This document shows positions 35,107 to 43,333 of a stretch of DNA of 64,000 nt, in pieces (positions within the stretch are counted from its first letter, which is position 1; each line of letters begins with the position of its first letter). A model generated the notes under the pieces. That model saw nothing but the letters and a program-made list of their open reading frames with translations. It did no database searches and was not told where the DNA came from. The stretch comes from DASXUL01 sp036504855 (GTDB lineage: Bacteria; Armatimonadota; DTGP01; JAKQQT01), in the NCBI GenBank assembly GCA_036504855.1, contig DASXUL010000156.1:21111-85110 (forward strand). Direction: 5' to 3'. The translations under genes and the position numbers were made by a program.

Positions 35107-36702
35107 CTACCGGGTGGACGGAGCGGCGGTAACCCGATCTCCGTCCGACAGGTTCCCCTGCCCGGCCGCGATCACTCGGGCCCCATCCGGAATGCCCGTC
35201 ACCTCCACCAGCGACCCGTCCGCGGACGGCAGGCCCACGGAGACTGCGCGCTCCCGCGCCACGCCGCCTGTTTCGATGAAGACCTTCGCCTCGGACGACG
35301 AGCCGCCGTCATTGCGCACGAGGGAGTCCTTCGGAACCAGAACCGCCCGGGCGTGGCGCGCCGTCTCGATGCGGCCCTGAGCGAACATCTGCGGGCGTAG
35401 CGCCTGGTCGGGATTCGCGAGGGTGATGCGGATCGGCACCGACCGGCTCTGGGACGAGCCCGACGGGTAGATCTTTGTTACGCGGCCCACGAAGGTCCGG
35501 CCGGGCACGCCGTTCGCCGTCACCTGGACGGGCTGGCCAATGCGCACAAACTCCAATTCGCGATCGGGAACCGACGGCTCGAAGAACACCGAGTCCAGCG
35601 CCACCACCTGGAGGAGCGGCGCGCCGGGGCTAACGGTCTGGCCCGGCTCCGCGTGGCGGGCGGCAACCTGCCCGGCGATCGGCGTGCGGATGGCGGAGTC
35701 CGCCAGGGCCTTGCGGGCGATGGCGAGACTGCCCAGCGCCTGCTGGAGGGCCGCCCGGGCGGCCAGGATCTCGGCGCGACGCACGTCATTCTGCGCGAGG
35801 GCGGCCCGCGCCGTCTCCACGTCGGCCTGGCGCACCTGGTCCATCGCCGCGGCGGCGCGGGCCTGACGCAAGCGCTCTTCGGCCTGTCGGACAACCTGCT
35901 CCGCCTGGGTGACCTCTTGTGAGCGGGCGCCCTCTTTCACGAGGGAAAGGCCTTCCTCGGCGGCGCGGAGTTGCTCGCGGGCCACTTCTCCGGCCGTTAC
36001 GAACTTGTCGAGGCTGGACTGAGAGACGGCGCCGTCTTTCGCAAGCTGCTGGTAGCGCCTGAGATCCGCCTGGGCATTATTGGAGCTCGCGCGGGCAACG
36101 GCAACCTGGCTCTCCGCCCGCCGGATGTCTTGTCCCCGAGCCCCCTCACGCACCTGTGAGAGCTGGGCGCGGGCGGCCGCCAACGCGGACGCGGCGGATT
36201 CGATGCCCGCCTGCGTTGAGACGCGCTGCTGGCCATAGGCGGCCTCGGCGGCGTGGACAACGCTGCGGGAACTGGTCTTTTGCTGGCGGTAAGCGGCCTC
36301 CGCCTGCGCCACGCGGGCCTTCGCGGCGGCCACGGCGCCCTCGGCGGCCTGCACCTGCGACTCCTGGTCCGACGTGTCCAGCAGGGCAACCACCTGTCCC
36401 GCCGCAACCGAATCGCCTTCGCGCACCGAAACCACCGCCAGGCGGCCGGCGATCCGAGACGAGAGCGTTACATCCTGCAACGACACCAGTGATCCGGTGG
36501 CCGTGATGGCGCGCACGGCAACGCCGCGGATGGCGGCCCGGGTTTCAACGGGAGCCGCGGAGGGAGCTTTGGCGACGGCGGACACGCTCTTGGAGCCTCC
36601 GCATCCGGAAAGCGACATGCTCAGAAGCGCCGCCGCGGCGCCGGCGCCCGCAAGAAGGGGCAGGCGACGCCGCTGGGCGCCGCGAGATACAGCAGATGCC
36701 AA
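35107..36702 (-). CDS. RND periplasmic adaptor lipoprotein with very long helical hairpin
   Basis: A 531-residue HlyD/AcrA-type membrane fusion protein, longer than the usual ~370-400. It starts at TTG 36700-36702, with GAAAGAGG upstream. A lipobox-like LSGC ends a signal segment at C34 (RRRLPLLAGAGAAAALLSMS), so it is a lipoprotein. VRAITATGSLVSLQDVTLSS opens the barrel-sandwich domain, then the helical hairpin (~105-320) is dominated by Ala, Gln and Arg (AEGAVAAAKARVAQAEAAYR) and is about twice normal length. IRTPIAGQVAARHAEPGQTV closes the lipoyl domain. The long hairpin might dock on a TolC partner with a longer reach. It is first after tetR and probably controlled by it. Confidence 0.9.
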   Translation of the reverse strand: MASAVSRGAQRRRLPLLAGAGAAAALLSMSLSGCGGSKSVSAVAKAPSAAPVETRAAIRGVAVRAITATGSLVSLQDVTLSSRIAGRLAVVSVREGDSVAAGQVVALLDTSDQESQVQAAEGAVAAAKARVAQAEAAYRQQKTSSRSVVHAAEAAYGQQRVSTQAGIESAASALAAARAQLSQVREGARGQDIRRAESQVAVARASSNNAQADLRRYQQLAKDGAVSQSSLDKFVTAGEVAREQLRAAEEGLSLVKEGARSQEVTQAEQVVRQAEERLRQARAAAAMDQVRQADVETARAALAQNDVRRAEILAARAALQQALGSLAIARKALADSAIRTPIAGQVAARHAEPGQTVSPGAPLLQVVALDSVFFEPSVPDRELEFVRIGQPVQVTANGVPGRTFVGRVTKIYPSGSSQSRSVPIRITLANPDQALRPQMFAQGRIETARHARAVLVPKDSLVRNDGGSSSEAKVFIETGGVARERAVSVGLPSADGSLVEVTGIPDGARVIAAGQGNLSDGDRVTAAPSTR

Positions 36703-36738
36703 CTTGAACCTCTTTCGGTAACTGAGTTAGTGTTCAAC

Positions 36739-36752
36739 TTACCGGTCGGTAA
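36739..36752. promoter_or_regulatory. TetR operator candidate upstream of the adaptor gene
   Basis: The palindrome TTACCGGTCGGTAA lies about 37 bases upstream of the adaptor start. Read on the minus strand it is TTACCGACCGGTAA, matching 12 of 14 bases of a second palindrome upstream of tetR. Its place fits repression of the efflux operon. A half site TTACCG lies closer to the gene. Confidence 0.65.
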
Positions 36753-36818
36753 ATCGACCGGGCAAATGGAAATGGCGCGCCTTCAGGCCCCATTCGGGTT
36801 AGCTTTGACCGAGGGGAA

Positions 36819-37427
36819 TCAGGCTGCCTCCATGGGGCGTACGCGGAAGCCATCCAGCACTTCATGGACCGCCAGCTCAACCAACTGGTGAGTCGGCTCT
36901 TCGCCATTCCCCTGAAGGACATCATCCGACCATATGCGCAGGAGGCCGCCGAGCACGCGGGCAAGCGTCGCTTCCGAGCCGGGGCGCAGTTGCCCAGCCT
37001 GACGCAGTTCCGTGGCGGATCTCAAGAGGTACGCCCTGACGGTGGCCGCCGCAGTCCGGATCTCTCTGGCCGGGATCTCGGCGGAGGGGTCATACATCAG
37101 AGACGAACCCAAACGGCAGACAGCGGGCTCTTCCGCGAACAGGGAGAGATGGAACCACAGGATTTCGACGACGCGGTCAACCGGTTCCATCGGCTGGGCG
37201 AAGATCCCTTCCACGCGCTTTTTTACTTCGGCGAGGTAGAGCTGGATCGCGCTGCGGCATAGCCCCTCCTTGCTCTGGAAGTAGTAGTAGAGCATGGGCT
37301 TGGTGACGCCGGCCGCCTCAACGATCTCACGGGTGGTGGTGGCCGCATAGCCTTTGGCGGCGAAGAGCTGCATCCCCGCGTTGAGGATGCGCTGTGCAAT
37401 TGGGTTGTCTGAGAGTACTACCGCCAT
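36819..37427 (-). CDS. TetR-family transcriptional repressor of the efflux operon
   Basis: A 202-residue regulator. Residues ~10-56 form the HTH: AQRILNAGMQLFAAKGYAAT followed by TTREIVEAAGVTKPMLYYYF, which is a textbook TetR_N domain with the YYYF recognition-helix end. The rest is an all-helical ligand-binding domain (ILWFHLSLFAEEPAVCRLGS). It is upstream of and co-oriented with the adaptor, RND and TolC genes, with 116 bases between. The two palindromic operators, one in front of itself and one in front of the adaptor, indicate autoregulation and control of the pump. Ligand unknown; presumably a pump substrate. Confidence 0.92.
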   Translation of the reverse strand: MAVVLSDNPIAQRILNAGMQLFAAKGYAATTTREIVEAAGVTKPMLYYYFQSKEGLCRSAIQLYLAEVKKRVEGIFAQPMEPVDRVVEILWFHLSLFAEEPAVCRLGSSLMYDPSAEIPAREIRTAAATVRAYLLRSATELRQAGQLRPGSEATLARVLGGLLRIWSDDVLQGNGEEPTHQLVELAVHEVLDGFRVRPMEAA

Positions 37428-37439
37428 ATGATCGTCCGT

Positions 37440-37453
37440 TTACCTATCGGTAA
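37440..37453. promoter_or_regulatory. TetR operator candidate upstream of tetR
   Basis: TTACCTATCGGTAA (TTACCGATAGGTAA on the minus strand) lies 12 bases upstream of the tetR ATG and four bases downstream of its -10 box. Binding there would block transcription of tetR. It differs at only two central positions from the palindrome in front of the adaptor gene. Confidence 0.65.
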
Positions 37454-37457
37454 GTAA

Positions 37458-37487
37458 AGTATGGCCCTTGACCGGTGGACGAGTCAA
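37458..37487 (-). promoter_or_regulatory. Candidate tetR promoter
   Basis: On the minus strand TTGACT (37482-37487) and CATACT (37458-37463) are 18 bases apart and point into tetR. The operator begins four bases further on, over the transcription start. The -35 half site also forms a dyad with TTGAC on the plus strand (37468-37472), ten bases away; its meaning is unknown. Confidence 0.5.
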
Positions 37488-37721
37488 GCCCCCGGGGCCG
37501 GCCTGCGCCAAATCGATGGAGTGATATGGGCTGGCGATTCATCCGGCGCCTTTGATAAGATGGAGGCCAGGGCACGTCCGCGAAGATAGCTTTCATGGAT
37601 CGTCCTGCTGGAGGCGACAGAGCGCTCCTTCCACCATCTGTAACGGATGGGCCCGGTTCACCGGCGAACCTTTCGCCGCGGAGACGACATCGTCAGTCTC
37701 AGATGAACGGGAGGTAGCGAG

Positions 37722-38885
37722 ATGGGAGCATCCGGTCTGCGCGTCGGAGATCAGGCCATCCTCGAGCCCCAGGGCCTGCAAGCCCTGATCCACCTCCTTG
37801 CGCGTTCAGGGTACCGCGTGGTTGGGCCCACGGTCCGCGACGGGGCGATCGTCTACGACGAAATCGCCTCAACAGAAGACTTGCCCGTCGGGTGGACGGT
37901 CGATCAGGCTCCGGGCTCCTACCGCCTCACAAAGCGCCGGGATGGGGCGTTCTTCAGCTTTTCGGTGGGTTCCCACTCGTGGAAGCAGTTTCTGCATCCC
38001 CCTCTCCTCACCCTCTTCCGCGCGCGGCGCTCGGATGGCAGGCTTCTGATCCGCCCTGATGAATCCAACGCTCCGCGGTTCGCCTTCATGGGCGTGCGCC
38101 CCTGCGATCTCGCCGCTATCGCCATCCAGGACCGTGTGCTCCTCGGCGGGCGCTACGCCAACGCTTCCTACCAGGCGCGGCGCTCCGGCGCCTTCCTCGT
38201 GGCGGTGAACTGCGGTGAACCGGGCGGCGTCTGCTTCTGCCAGTCGATGGGGACCGGCCCGAAGGCCGCCGGCGGGTTCGACCTGGCCCTTACCGAGGTG
38301 ACAGAGCGTAAGCGCCACTTCTTCCTGGTGGACGTCGGGTCGGAGGCGGGAGGCGCCATGGCGGCGCAGATCCCGCGCCTGCCCGTCGAAGACGAACACA
38401 TTCAGGCGGCGGAACGCGCGCTGGCGCGGGCCGCGGACAAGATGGGGCGAACCCTGCCGACGGAGGGCCTCAAGGAAGCGTTACAGCAGAGTTACGACCA
38501 CCCGCGCTGGGAAGCCGTGGCGGGGCGCTGCCTCACCTGCGGCAACTGCACCGCCGTCTGCCCCACTTGCTTCTGCACAACCGTCGAGGATTCCACCGAT
38601 CTCATGGGCGATAGCGCGGAGCGCCGGCTGCGGTGGGACTCCTGTTTCAACGTGGACTTCTCATACATCTTTGGCGGCAGCGTTCGCCCCTCGGCCCCCG
38701 CCCGCTACCGGCAGTGGATGCTCCACAAGCTCGCCACATGGCGCGATCAGTTCGGCACGCCGGGTTGCGTGGGCTGCGGACGCTGCATCACATGGTGCCC
38801 GGTCGGCATCGATATCACCGAGGAGGCCCGCGCTATCCGGGCGGGCGAGCCCGACGGAAAGGAGCAAGCGCATGGAAACGCTTAG
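37722..38885 (+). CDS. hyhB: Group 3b [NiFe] hydrogenase (sulfhydrogenase) beta, iron-sulfur subunit
   Basis: A 387-residue subunit that conducts electrons between the hydrogenase small subunit and the flavin subunit in the cytoplasm. The start ATG 37722 has GGGAGGTAGCG before it. Residues ~118-175 contain FMGVRPCDLAAI, typical of the beta-subunit amino-terminal domain, and GGVCFCQSMG. Two 4Fe-4S binding regions follow: C270xxC273xxC276xxxC280, with extra C283 and C285 (PTCFC), and C349xxC352xxC355xxxC359 (VGCGRCITWCP). The order beta, gamma, small, large is that of sulfhydrogenases. The gene overlaps the next one by 14 bases. The cluster promoter probably lies at 37488-37721; no convincing box was seen there. 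Confidence 0.92.
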   Translation: MGASGLRVGDQAILEPQGLQALIHLLARSGYRVVGPTVRDGAIVYDEIASTEDLPVGWTVDQAPGSYRLTKRRDGAFFSFSVGSHSWKQFLHPPLLTLFRARRSDGRLLIRPDESNAPRFAFMGVRPCDLAAIAIQDRVLLGGRYANASYQARRSGAFLVAVNCGEPGGVCFCQSMGTGPKAAGGFDLALTEVTERKRHFFLVDVGSEAGGAMAAQIPRLPVEDEHIQAAERALARAADKMGRTLPTEGLKEALQQSYDHPRWEAVAGRCLTCGNCTAVCPTCFCTTVEDSTDLMGDSAERRLRWDSCFNVDFSYIFGGSVRPSAPARYRQWMLHKLATWRDQFGTPGCVGCGRCITWCPVGIDITEEARAIRAGEPDGKEQAHGNA

Positions 38886-39333
38886 GCCCATCTTGGAGCA
38901 GCAGGCCTTCCTGCAGGGCCTGGAGCCCCCCTATCTCGATCTGCTTGTCGGCTGCGCCTCCAACGTGCGCTTCGAGCCCGGCGAGTACTTTTTCCATGAG
39001 GGCAAAGATGCGAACCACTTCTATGTGCTTCGATCGGGTCGCGTCACCATAGAAACGTATTCGCCGGGGCGCGGCTCCATCATCATCCAAACGTTGGGTG
39101 AGGGCGAAGTGCTGGGATGGTCGTGGCTGATCCCCCCCTACAAATGGCAGTTCGACGCCCGGGCACTGGTCCTCACGCGCGCGATCGCGCTGGACACAAC
39201 GTGCCTACGGTCCAAGTGCGAAGACGACCACGATCTGGGATACGAGATCATGAAGCGCTTTGCGAACGTCATTGTTCAGCGTCTGAAAGCGACCCACCTG
39301 CAGCTCGTTGACATCAGCGAGGGCGGAGGATGA
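38872..39333 (+). CDS. Stand-alone cyclic-nucleotide-binding-fold protein within the hydrogenase operon
   Basis: A 153-residue Crp/Fnr-type cNMP-binding domain without a DNA-binding domain. The start ATG 38872-38874 has AAAGGAG upstream and overlaps hyhB. METLRPILEQQAFLQGLEPP is the N-terminal helix pair, then FEPGEYFFHEGKDANHFYVL is the beta-roll start and SGRVTIETYSPGRGSIIIQT its middle. The expected phosphate-binding cassette (GExAL....RxA) is replaced by LGEGEVLGWSWLIPPYKWQF with DARA, so binding of cAMP is doubtful. It ends after the C-helix (NVIVQRLKATHLQLVD). A paralogue lies beyond the operon's other end. It may sense another ligand or a redox state and adjust the enzyme; this is inference. 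Confidence 0.85.
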   Translation: METLRPILEQQAFLQGLEPPYLDLLVGCASNVRFEPGEYFFHEGKDANHFYVLRSGRVTIETYSPGRGSIIIQTLGEGEVLGWSWLIPPYKWQFDARALVLTRAIALDTTCLRSKCEDDHDLGYEIMKRFANVIVQRLKATHLQLVDISEGGG

Positions 39334-39345
39334 AAGGGGTCCGCC

Positions 39346-40251
39346 ATGGCACAGCGTTCAACTTCGGAAGGACCCGCGACGGCTGATACCGCCCGCGGGG
39401 CCGGCGCCGAGGCGCCTGATGCGGCGTTGTCCGACACGATGATACCGCGGCCCTACCGCGTCCGCCAGGTGCATCGCGAAACGCATGACACGTTCACCCT
39501 GGACCTGGAACCGGAGGACGGTCGTCCCCCGTCGTTCGCGCCCGGCCAGTTCAACATGCTCTACCTGTTCGGGATCGGGGAGGCGCCGATCTCCATCAGC
39601 AGCGATCCCGGCGATCCAGACGCCCTGATGCATACGACGCGGGAGGTGGGCGCCGTCACGCGGGCGATGCGCTCGCTGAAGCGCGGCGATGAACTGGGAG
39701 TGCGCGGTCCATTCGGCACGCACTGGCCGGTTTCCGAGGCGGAGGGAAACGATGTCGTCATCGTTTGCGGCGGCATTGGCCTGGCGCCGCTTCGCCCAGC
39801 CCTTTACCAGATCCTTGCCCGCCGCGAGAAGTTCGGAAAGGTCGTCCTACTCTACGGCACGCGCAGCCCGAACGACATCCTCTACAAGCGTGAGCTCCAG
39901 AGGTGGCGCGCTCATTTCGACCTTGAGATCTTCGTCACCGTTGATCGAGCCATTGGCGCCTGGCGCGGGAACGTGGGCGTGGTGACGACCCTGATCTCGA
40001 AGGCTCCCTTCGATCCGCTCAGCACCTCGGCGTTCGTCTGCGGTCCGGAGGTGATGATGCGCTTCACTGTGCCGGAGCTGCTGAGGCGAGGGGTCCATGC
40101 GACGAACATCCACCTATCGATGGAGCGCAATATGAAGTGCGGAATCGGCTGCTGCGGCCATTGCCAGTTCGGGCCCGACCTGGTCTGCCGCGATGGCCCG
40201 GTCTTCCGCTTCGATCGCGTTGAGCCCCTCTTCGGAACATGGGAGGTGTGA
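39346..40251 (+). CDS. hyhG: Group 3b [NiFe] hydrogenase gamma, FAD/NAD(P)-binding subunit
   Basis: A 301-residue flavoprotein reductase. After a disordered leader of ~30 residues come PYRVRQVHRETHDTFTLDLE, the FAD-binding segment PGQFNMLYLFGIGEAPISIS, and VIVCGGIGLAPLRPALYQIL for NAD(P) binding. Near the C-terminus NMKCGIGCCGHCQFGPDLVC provides four cysteines for a [2Fe-2S] cluster. This is the dihydroorotate-dehydrogenase-electron-transfer (PyrK-like) fold used in sulfhydrogenases, passing hydride between NAD(P) and the iron-sulfur chain. It stops one base before the small-subunit ATG. Assignment is firm from both motifs and neighbours. Confidence 0.94.
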   Translation: MAQRSTSEGPATADTARGAGAEAPDAALSDTMIPRPYRVRQVHRETHDTFTLDLEPEDGRPPSFAPGQFNMLYLFGIGEAPISISSDPGDPDALMHTTREVGAVTRAMRSLKRGDELGVRGPFGTHWPVSEAEGNDVVIVCGGIGLAPLRPALYQILARREKFGKVVLLYGTRSPNDILYKRELQRWRAHFDLEIFVTVDRAIGAWRGNVGVVTTLISKAPFDPLSTSAFVCGPEVMMRFTVPELLRRGVHATNIHLSMERNMKCGIGCCGHCQFGPDLVCRDGPVFRFDRVEPLFGTWEV

Positions 40252-40252
40252 A

Positions 40253-41041
40253 ATGGCGCGCACCGGAAAGCCCAAGCTCGCCGTCTGGAAGCTGGCCTCC
40301 TGTGACGGCTGCCAACTGAGCCTGCTGGATTGCGAAGAGGAACTTTTGGCCGTGGCCGGAGCCGTGGAGATCGCCAGCTTCCCCGAGGCCAGCCGAGCGA
40401 CGGTGAAGGGGCCTTACGATATCTCCCTGGTGGAGGGGTCCGTCACCACGGAGCACGACGCGGAGCGAATTCACCACATCCGCCGCGCCACCCGCTACCT
40501 CATCACCATCGGCGCCTGCGCCACCGCCGGCGGCATCCAGGCCCTTCGCAATTTCGCCGACGTGAAGGACTACACGCGCTTCGTGTACGCATCTCCGCAG
40601 TATATCGAGACGCTCAGCAAGTCTACTCCGATTCGCGATCACGTATTTGTGGACTTCGAGTTGCGCGGGTGTCCCATCAACAAGATGCAGCTCGTGGAGG
40701 TTCTCAGCGCGTTCCTGAACGGACGCAATCCAAACACGCCAACCCATAGCGTCTGCGCGGAGTGCAAGGCCGCGGGCACCTTGTGCGTGATGGTAGCCCA
40801 TGGCATTCCGTGCCTGGGACCGGTAACTCAGGCCGGCTGCGGCGCGCTTTGTCCCTCTTATGCTCGCGGATGCTACGGCTGCTTCGGACCGAAGGAGACG
40901 CCCAACACCCCTGCGCTGGCGGCGGCCTGGACGGCGCTTGGCGCCGGCGATCCGGAGATCGTGCGGGCCTTCCGCAGCTTCAACGCCTATGCCGAGGCTT
41001 TTCGACGGGAGAGCGAAGCCCATGAAAGGCAGAATCATTAA
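40253..41041 (+). CDS. hyhS: Group 3b [NiFe] hydrogenase small (delta) subunit
   Basis: A 262-residue electron-transfer subunit next to the NiFe site. ATG 40253 lies one base after the previous stop and follows GGGAGG. KLASCDGCQLSLLDCEEELL holds the proximal cluster cysteines (C17, C20), LITIGACATAGGIQALRN a third ligand (C89), and FELRGCPINK the fourth. A C-terminal cysteine-rich part (CAECKAAGTLC, GIPCLGPVTQAGCGALCPSY, GCYGCFGP) binds the medial and distal clusters. No signal peptide, so the enzyme is cytoplasmic. Its last 20 bases overlap the large-subunit start, which points to coupled translation of the two partners. Confidence 0.95.
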   Translation: MARTGKPKLAVWKLASCDGCQLSLLDCEEELLAVAGAVEIASFPEASRATVKGPYDISLVEGSVTTEHDAERIHHIRRATRYLITIGACATAGGIQALRNFADVKDYTRFVYASPQYIETLSKSTPIRDHVFVDFELRGCPINKMQLVEVLSAFLNGRNPNTPTHSVCAECKAAGTLCVMVAHGIPCLGPVTQAGCGALCPSYARGCYGCFGPKETPNTPALAAAWTALGAGDPEIVRAFRSFNAYAEAFRRESEAHERQNH

Positions 41042-42311
41042 GGTGGACACGCTCGCCCGCGTTGAGGGCGAGGGATCCGTCATCATCAAGATCGGCGATG
41101 ACGGCGGCGTGGACGCCAAACTGAAGATCTACGAGCCGCCGCGCTTCTTCGAGGCATTCCTCCGGGGCCGATCATACGCGGAAGCGCCCGATATCACGGC
41201 CCGGATCTGCGGCATCTGCCCCATCGCCTACCAGATGAGCGCGGTACATGCTGTGGAGGCGGCGTTCGGCATCACGGTGGGCGGGCAGTTGCGGGCCCTG
41301 CGCCGCCTCCTCTACTGCGGCGAGTGGATTGAGAGCCATGTGCTGCACGTCTTCCTCCTCCACGCGCCGGACTTCCTGGGCTATCAGGATGCCATCGCGA
41401 TGGCGAAGGATCACGGCCCGCTCGTTGAGAAGGCCCTCCGTTTGAAGAAGGTCGGAAACGACATCGTCGCGCTGCTCGGAGGCCGCGAGATCCACCCCAT
41501 CAACGTGCGCGTTGGCGGCTTCTACAAGACGCCGCGAAGGCAGGACCTGGATACCCTGGTCGACCGGTTGAAGTGGGCACAAGATGCCGCCCTGGAAACC
41601 GTCCCCATCCTGGCCTCCCTGCCGTTCCCGGATTTCGAGGGCGATTACGAGTTCGTTGCGCTCCGCCACCCAGACGAGTACCCCATGAACGAAGGCCGCA
41701 TAGTCTCCAGCCGCGGGCTGGACATCCCGGTATCCGACTATGAGGCGTGCTTCGTGGAGGAACAAGTCGCCCACTCAAACGCTCTCCACTCCGTGCGCAA
41801 GGGCAAAGGGAGCTACTGCGTTGGTCCGCTGGCCCGGTTCAACCTGAACTCGGACCGGCTTCCGGCGGCGGCCTTGCAGGCTGCCCGCGCGGCCAACCTC
41901 ACGCCTGGCTGCCGCAATCCGTTCAAGAGCATCCTCGCCCGAGCCGTGGAAACAGTCTGCGCGTGTGAGGAAGCCCTCCGGATCATCGCCGAGTACGAGC
42001 CGCCGGCCGAGCCGGCGGTGGAGGTGATTCCGCTGGCAGGTTCCGGCTGCGCATGCACCGAGGCGCCGCGCGGAATCCTGTACCACCGGTATCGGATCGA
42101 CGCCGCCGGCCTGATCGCCGATGCCAGGATCGTCCCCCCGACGGCGCAGAACCAGAGGACCATCGAAGACGATCTGCGCCGCTACGTAGCGCCGCGGGTC
42201 GAACTTCCGATTCCTGACCTCACCTGGCAGTGCGAACAAGCCGTCCGCAACTATGACCCGTGCATCTCATGCGCCACCCATTTCCTGCGGCTGGAGGCGG
42301 AGAGGCGATAG
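41022..42311 (+). CDS. hyhL: Group 3b [NiFe] hydrogenase large (alpha) subunit
   Basis: A 429-residue catalytic subunit that oxidises H2 or reduces protons (some members also reduce polysulfide) with NAD(P) as partner. MKGRIIKVDTLARVEGEGSV is the standard start at ATG 41022. The amino-terminal motif is ITARICGICPIAYQMSAVHA with C63 and C66, the C-terminal one YDPCISCATHFLRLEAERR with C414 and C417; these four cysteines bind nickel. Maturation should cut after H420, removing nine residues. The protease that does so is encoded two bases downstream. Group assignment rests on operon order and subunit types and would be confirmed by a tree. Confidence 0.96.
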   Translation: MKGRIIKVDTLARVEGEGSVIIKIGDDGGVDAKLKIYEPPRFFEAFLRGRSYAEAPDITARICGICPIAYQMSAVHAVEAAFGITVGGQLRALRRLLYCGEWIESHVLHVFLLHAPDFLGYQDAIAMAKDHGPLVEKALRLKKVGNDIVALLGGREIHPINVRVGGFYKTPRRQDLDTLVDRLKWAQDAALETVPILASLPFPDFEGDYEFVALRHPDEYPMNEGRIVSSRGLDIPVSDYEACFVEEQVAHSNALHSVRKGKGSYCVGPLARFNLNSDRLPAAALQAARAANLTPGCRNPFKSILARAVETVCACEEALRIIAEYEPPAEPAVEVIPLAGSGCACTEAPRGILYHRYRIDAAGLIADARIVPPTAQNQRTIEDDLRRYVAPRVELPIPDLTWQCEQAVRNYDPCISCATHFLRLEAERR

Positions 42312-42312
42312 G

Positions 42313-42771
42313 ATGGCTCCCGTCGTCATCGGCGTTGGGAACCCCTGCCGCGGCGACGATGCCGCCGGCCTTCTTGTGGTCGAGCGCCTGGACGCCGGCT
42401 CATCCGGCCTTCGGGCGCTTCGCCACACGGGCGATGGGGTTGGACTCATCGAGGCGTGGGGTGACGCGGAAACCGTCATCCTCGTCGATGCCGTTGTCTC
42501 CGGAGCGCCGCCCGGGACGATTCATCGCCTGAGCGACGCCGGTGAGGTTCCTCGCCGCTGGTTCGCGCACTCAACCCACCTTTTCGGGATAGCGGAAGCG
42601 ATTGGGCTGGCGCGGGTGCTGGGCCGGCTGCCCGCGCGCGTGCTGGTCTTCGGCATCGAAGGGCGAACGTTCAAGGCGGGCGCCCCGATGACCCCGAAGG
42701 TGGCGAAGGCGGCGGAAGACCTCGCCCGCGAGTTGCCCGCGCGGCTGGCGCAAATGCTTCGGGCCTGCTGA
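42313..42771 (+). CDS. Hydrogenase maturation protease
   Basis: A 152-residue HycI/HyaD-type endopeptidase that trims the large-subunit tail after nickel insertion. ATG 42313 follows AGGCGATAGG by two bases from the hyhL stop. VVIGVGNPCRGDDAAGLLVV is the hallmark GxGNxxxxDDxxG loop with the nickel-sensing acidic residue. ETVILVDAVVSGAPPGT carries the second aspartate, and STHLFGIAEAIGLARVLG the conserved histidine. Size agrees with the family (about 150-165). The terminator hairpin overlaps its stop codon, so it is the last gene in the operon. No hyp genes are in the window; those must lie elsewhere. Confidence 0.94.
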   Translation: MAPVVIGVGNPCRGDDAAGLLVVERLDAGSSGLRALRHTGDGVGLIEAWGDAETVILVDAVVSGAPPGTIHRLSDAGEVPRRWFAHSTHLFGIAEAIGLARVLGRLPARVLVFGIEGRTFKAGAPMTPKVAKAAEDLARELPARLAQMLRAC

Positions 42772-42794
42772 GACCTTCATCTCAACAGGCCCGA
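42759..42794. terminator. Hairpin between the converging hydrogenase operon and cNMP-fold gene
   Basis: TCGGGCCTGCTGAGA (42759-42773) pairs with 42780-42794 over 15 positions with one mismatch, around the loop CCTTCA. It overlaps the protease stop codon and lies 38 bases past the stop of the opposite-strand gene, so it may end both transcripts. Confidence 0.65.
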
Positions 42795-42832
42795 AGGCGC
42801 CTGGGGAGCCGGGATGTCCGGCGCCCGATCAG

Positions 42833-43333
42833 TCAACGGGGCCGGCTGTAAGCATCCTGGAGATGCTCCTTGGTGGCGTTGAGACGCTGCTCAACGAGCC
42901 CGGCCACGCGTTTCATGAAATCGTAGCCGAAATCGGTGTGCACCTCACACATGCGCTGGAGCAGTTGCGTGTCGAACACGAGGGCATCCGTCGGCTGGCA
43001 AACCTTGGCATCGAACCGCCAGTGGTGGGGGGGGATGAAACCGGACCAGCCCATCACGTCGCCGGAGCCCAGGTTCTGGATGGAAATGGGGCCGTAGTCT
43101 GCGTTGTAGACTTCCAACATCACGGAGCCCTTCGTGATCAGGTAGAAACGCTCAGCCGGTTCACCCTCCCGAAAGAGGTAGTGGCCGGCGTCGAAGTGCG
43201 CCCGCTGAACGATGTCGGCCATCATCTGCAGGTGCCGTGGATCCATGTTCTCCACGAGAGGGTGCTCCGCGAGCATCCCGCGCAGATCCTCTGGTGAGAG
43301 GGATTCCGCAAGGGTGACGCTTGAGATCTCCAT
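42833..43333 (-). CDS. Stand-alone cyclic-nucleotide-binding-fold protein flanking the hydrogenase operon
   Basis: A 166-residue paralogue of the protein at 38872-39333. The start is ATG 43331-43333 behind GGAGGAGGCG. LRGMLAEHPLVENMDPRHLQ leads into FDAGHYLFREGEPAERFYLI and TKGSVMLEVYNADYGPISIQ. The segment replacing the phosphate-binding cassette is GDVMGWSGFIPPHHWRFDAK, sharing the GWSxxIPPxxWxFDA pattern with its paralogue. No helix-turn-helix follows. It is transcribed toward the hydrogenase operon from the other side and is the only gene on that strand here. Probably a partner of the hydrogenase or of the other cNMP-fold protein; that is inference. Confidence 0.82.
   Translation of the reverse strand: MEISSVTLAESLSPEDLRGMLAEHPLVENMDPRHLQMMADIVQRAHFDAGHYLFREGEPAERFYLITKGSVMLEVYNADYGPISIQNLGSGDVMGWSGFIPPHHWRFDAKVCQPTDALVFDTQLLQRMCEVHTDFGYDFMKRVAGLVEQRLNATKEHLQDAYSRPR

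Noticed and set aside
37468..37487. TTGAC-N10-GTCAA dyad as an FNR/CRP site for the hydrogenase operon
   Set aside because: The spacing does not match FNR (TTGAT-N4-ATCAA) or CRP (TGTGA-N6-TCACA). One arm is better explained as the tetR -35 box.
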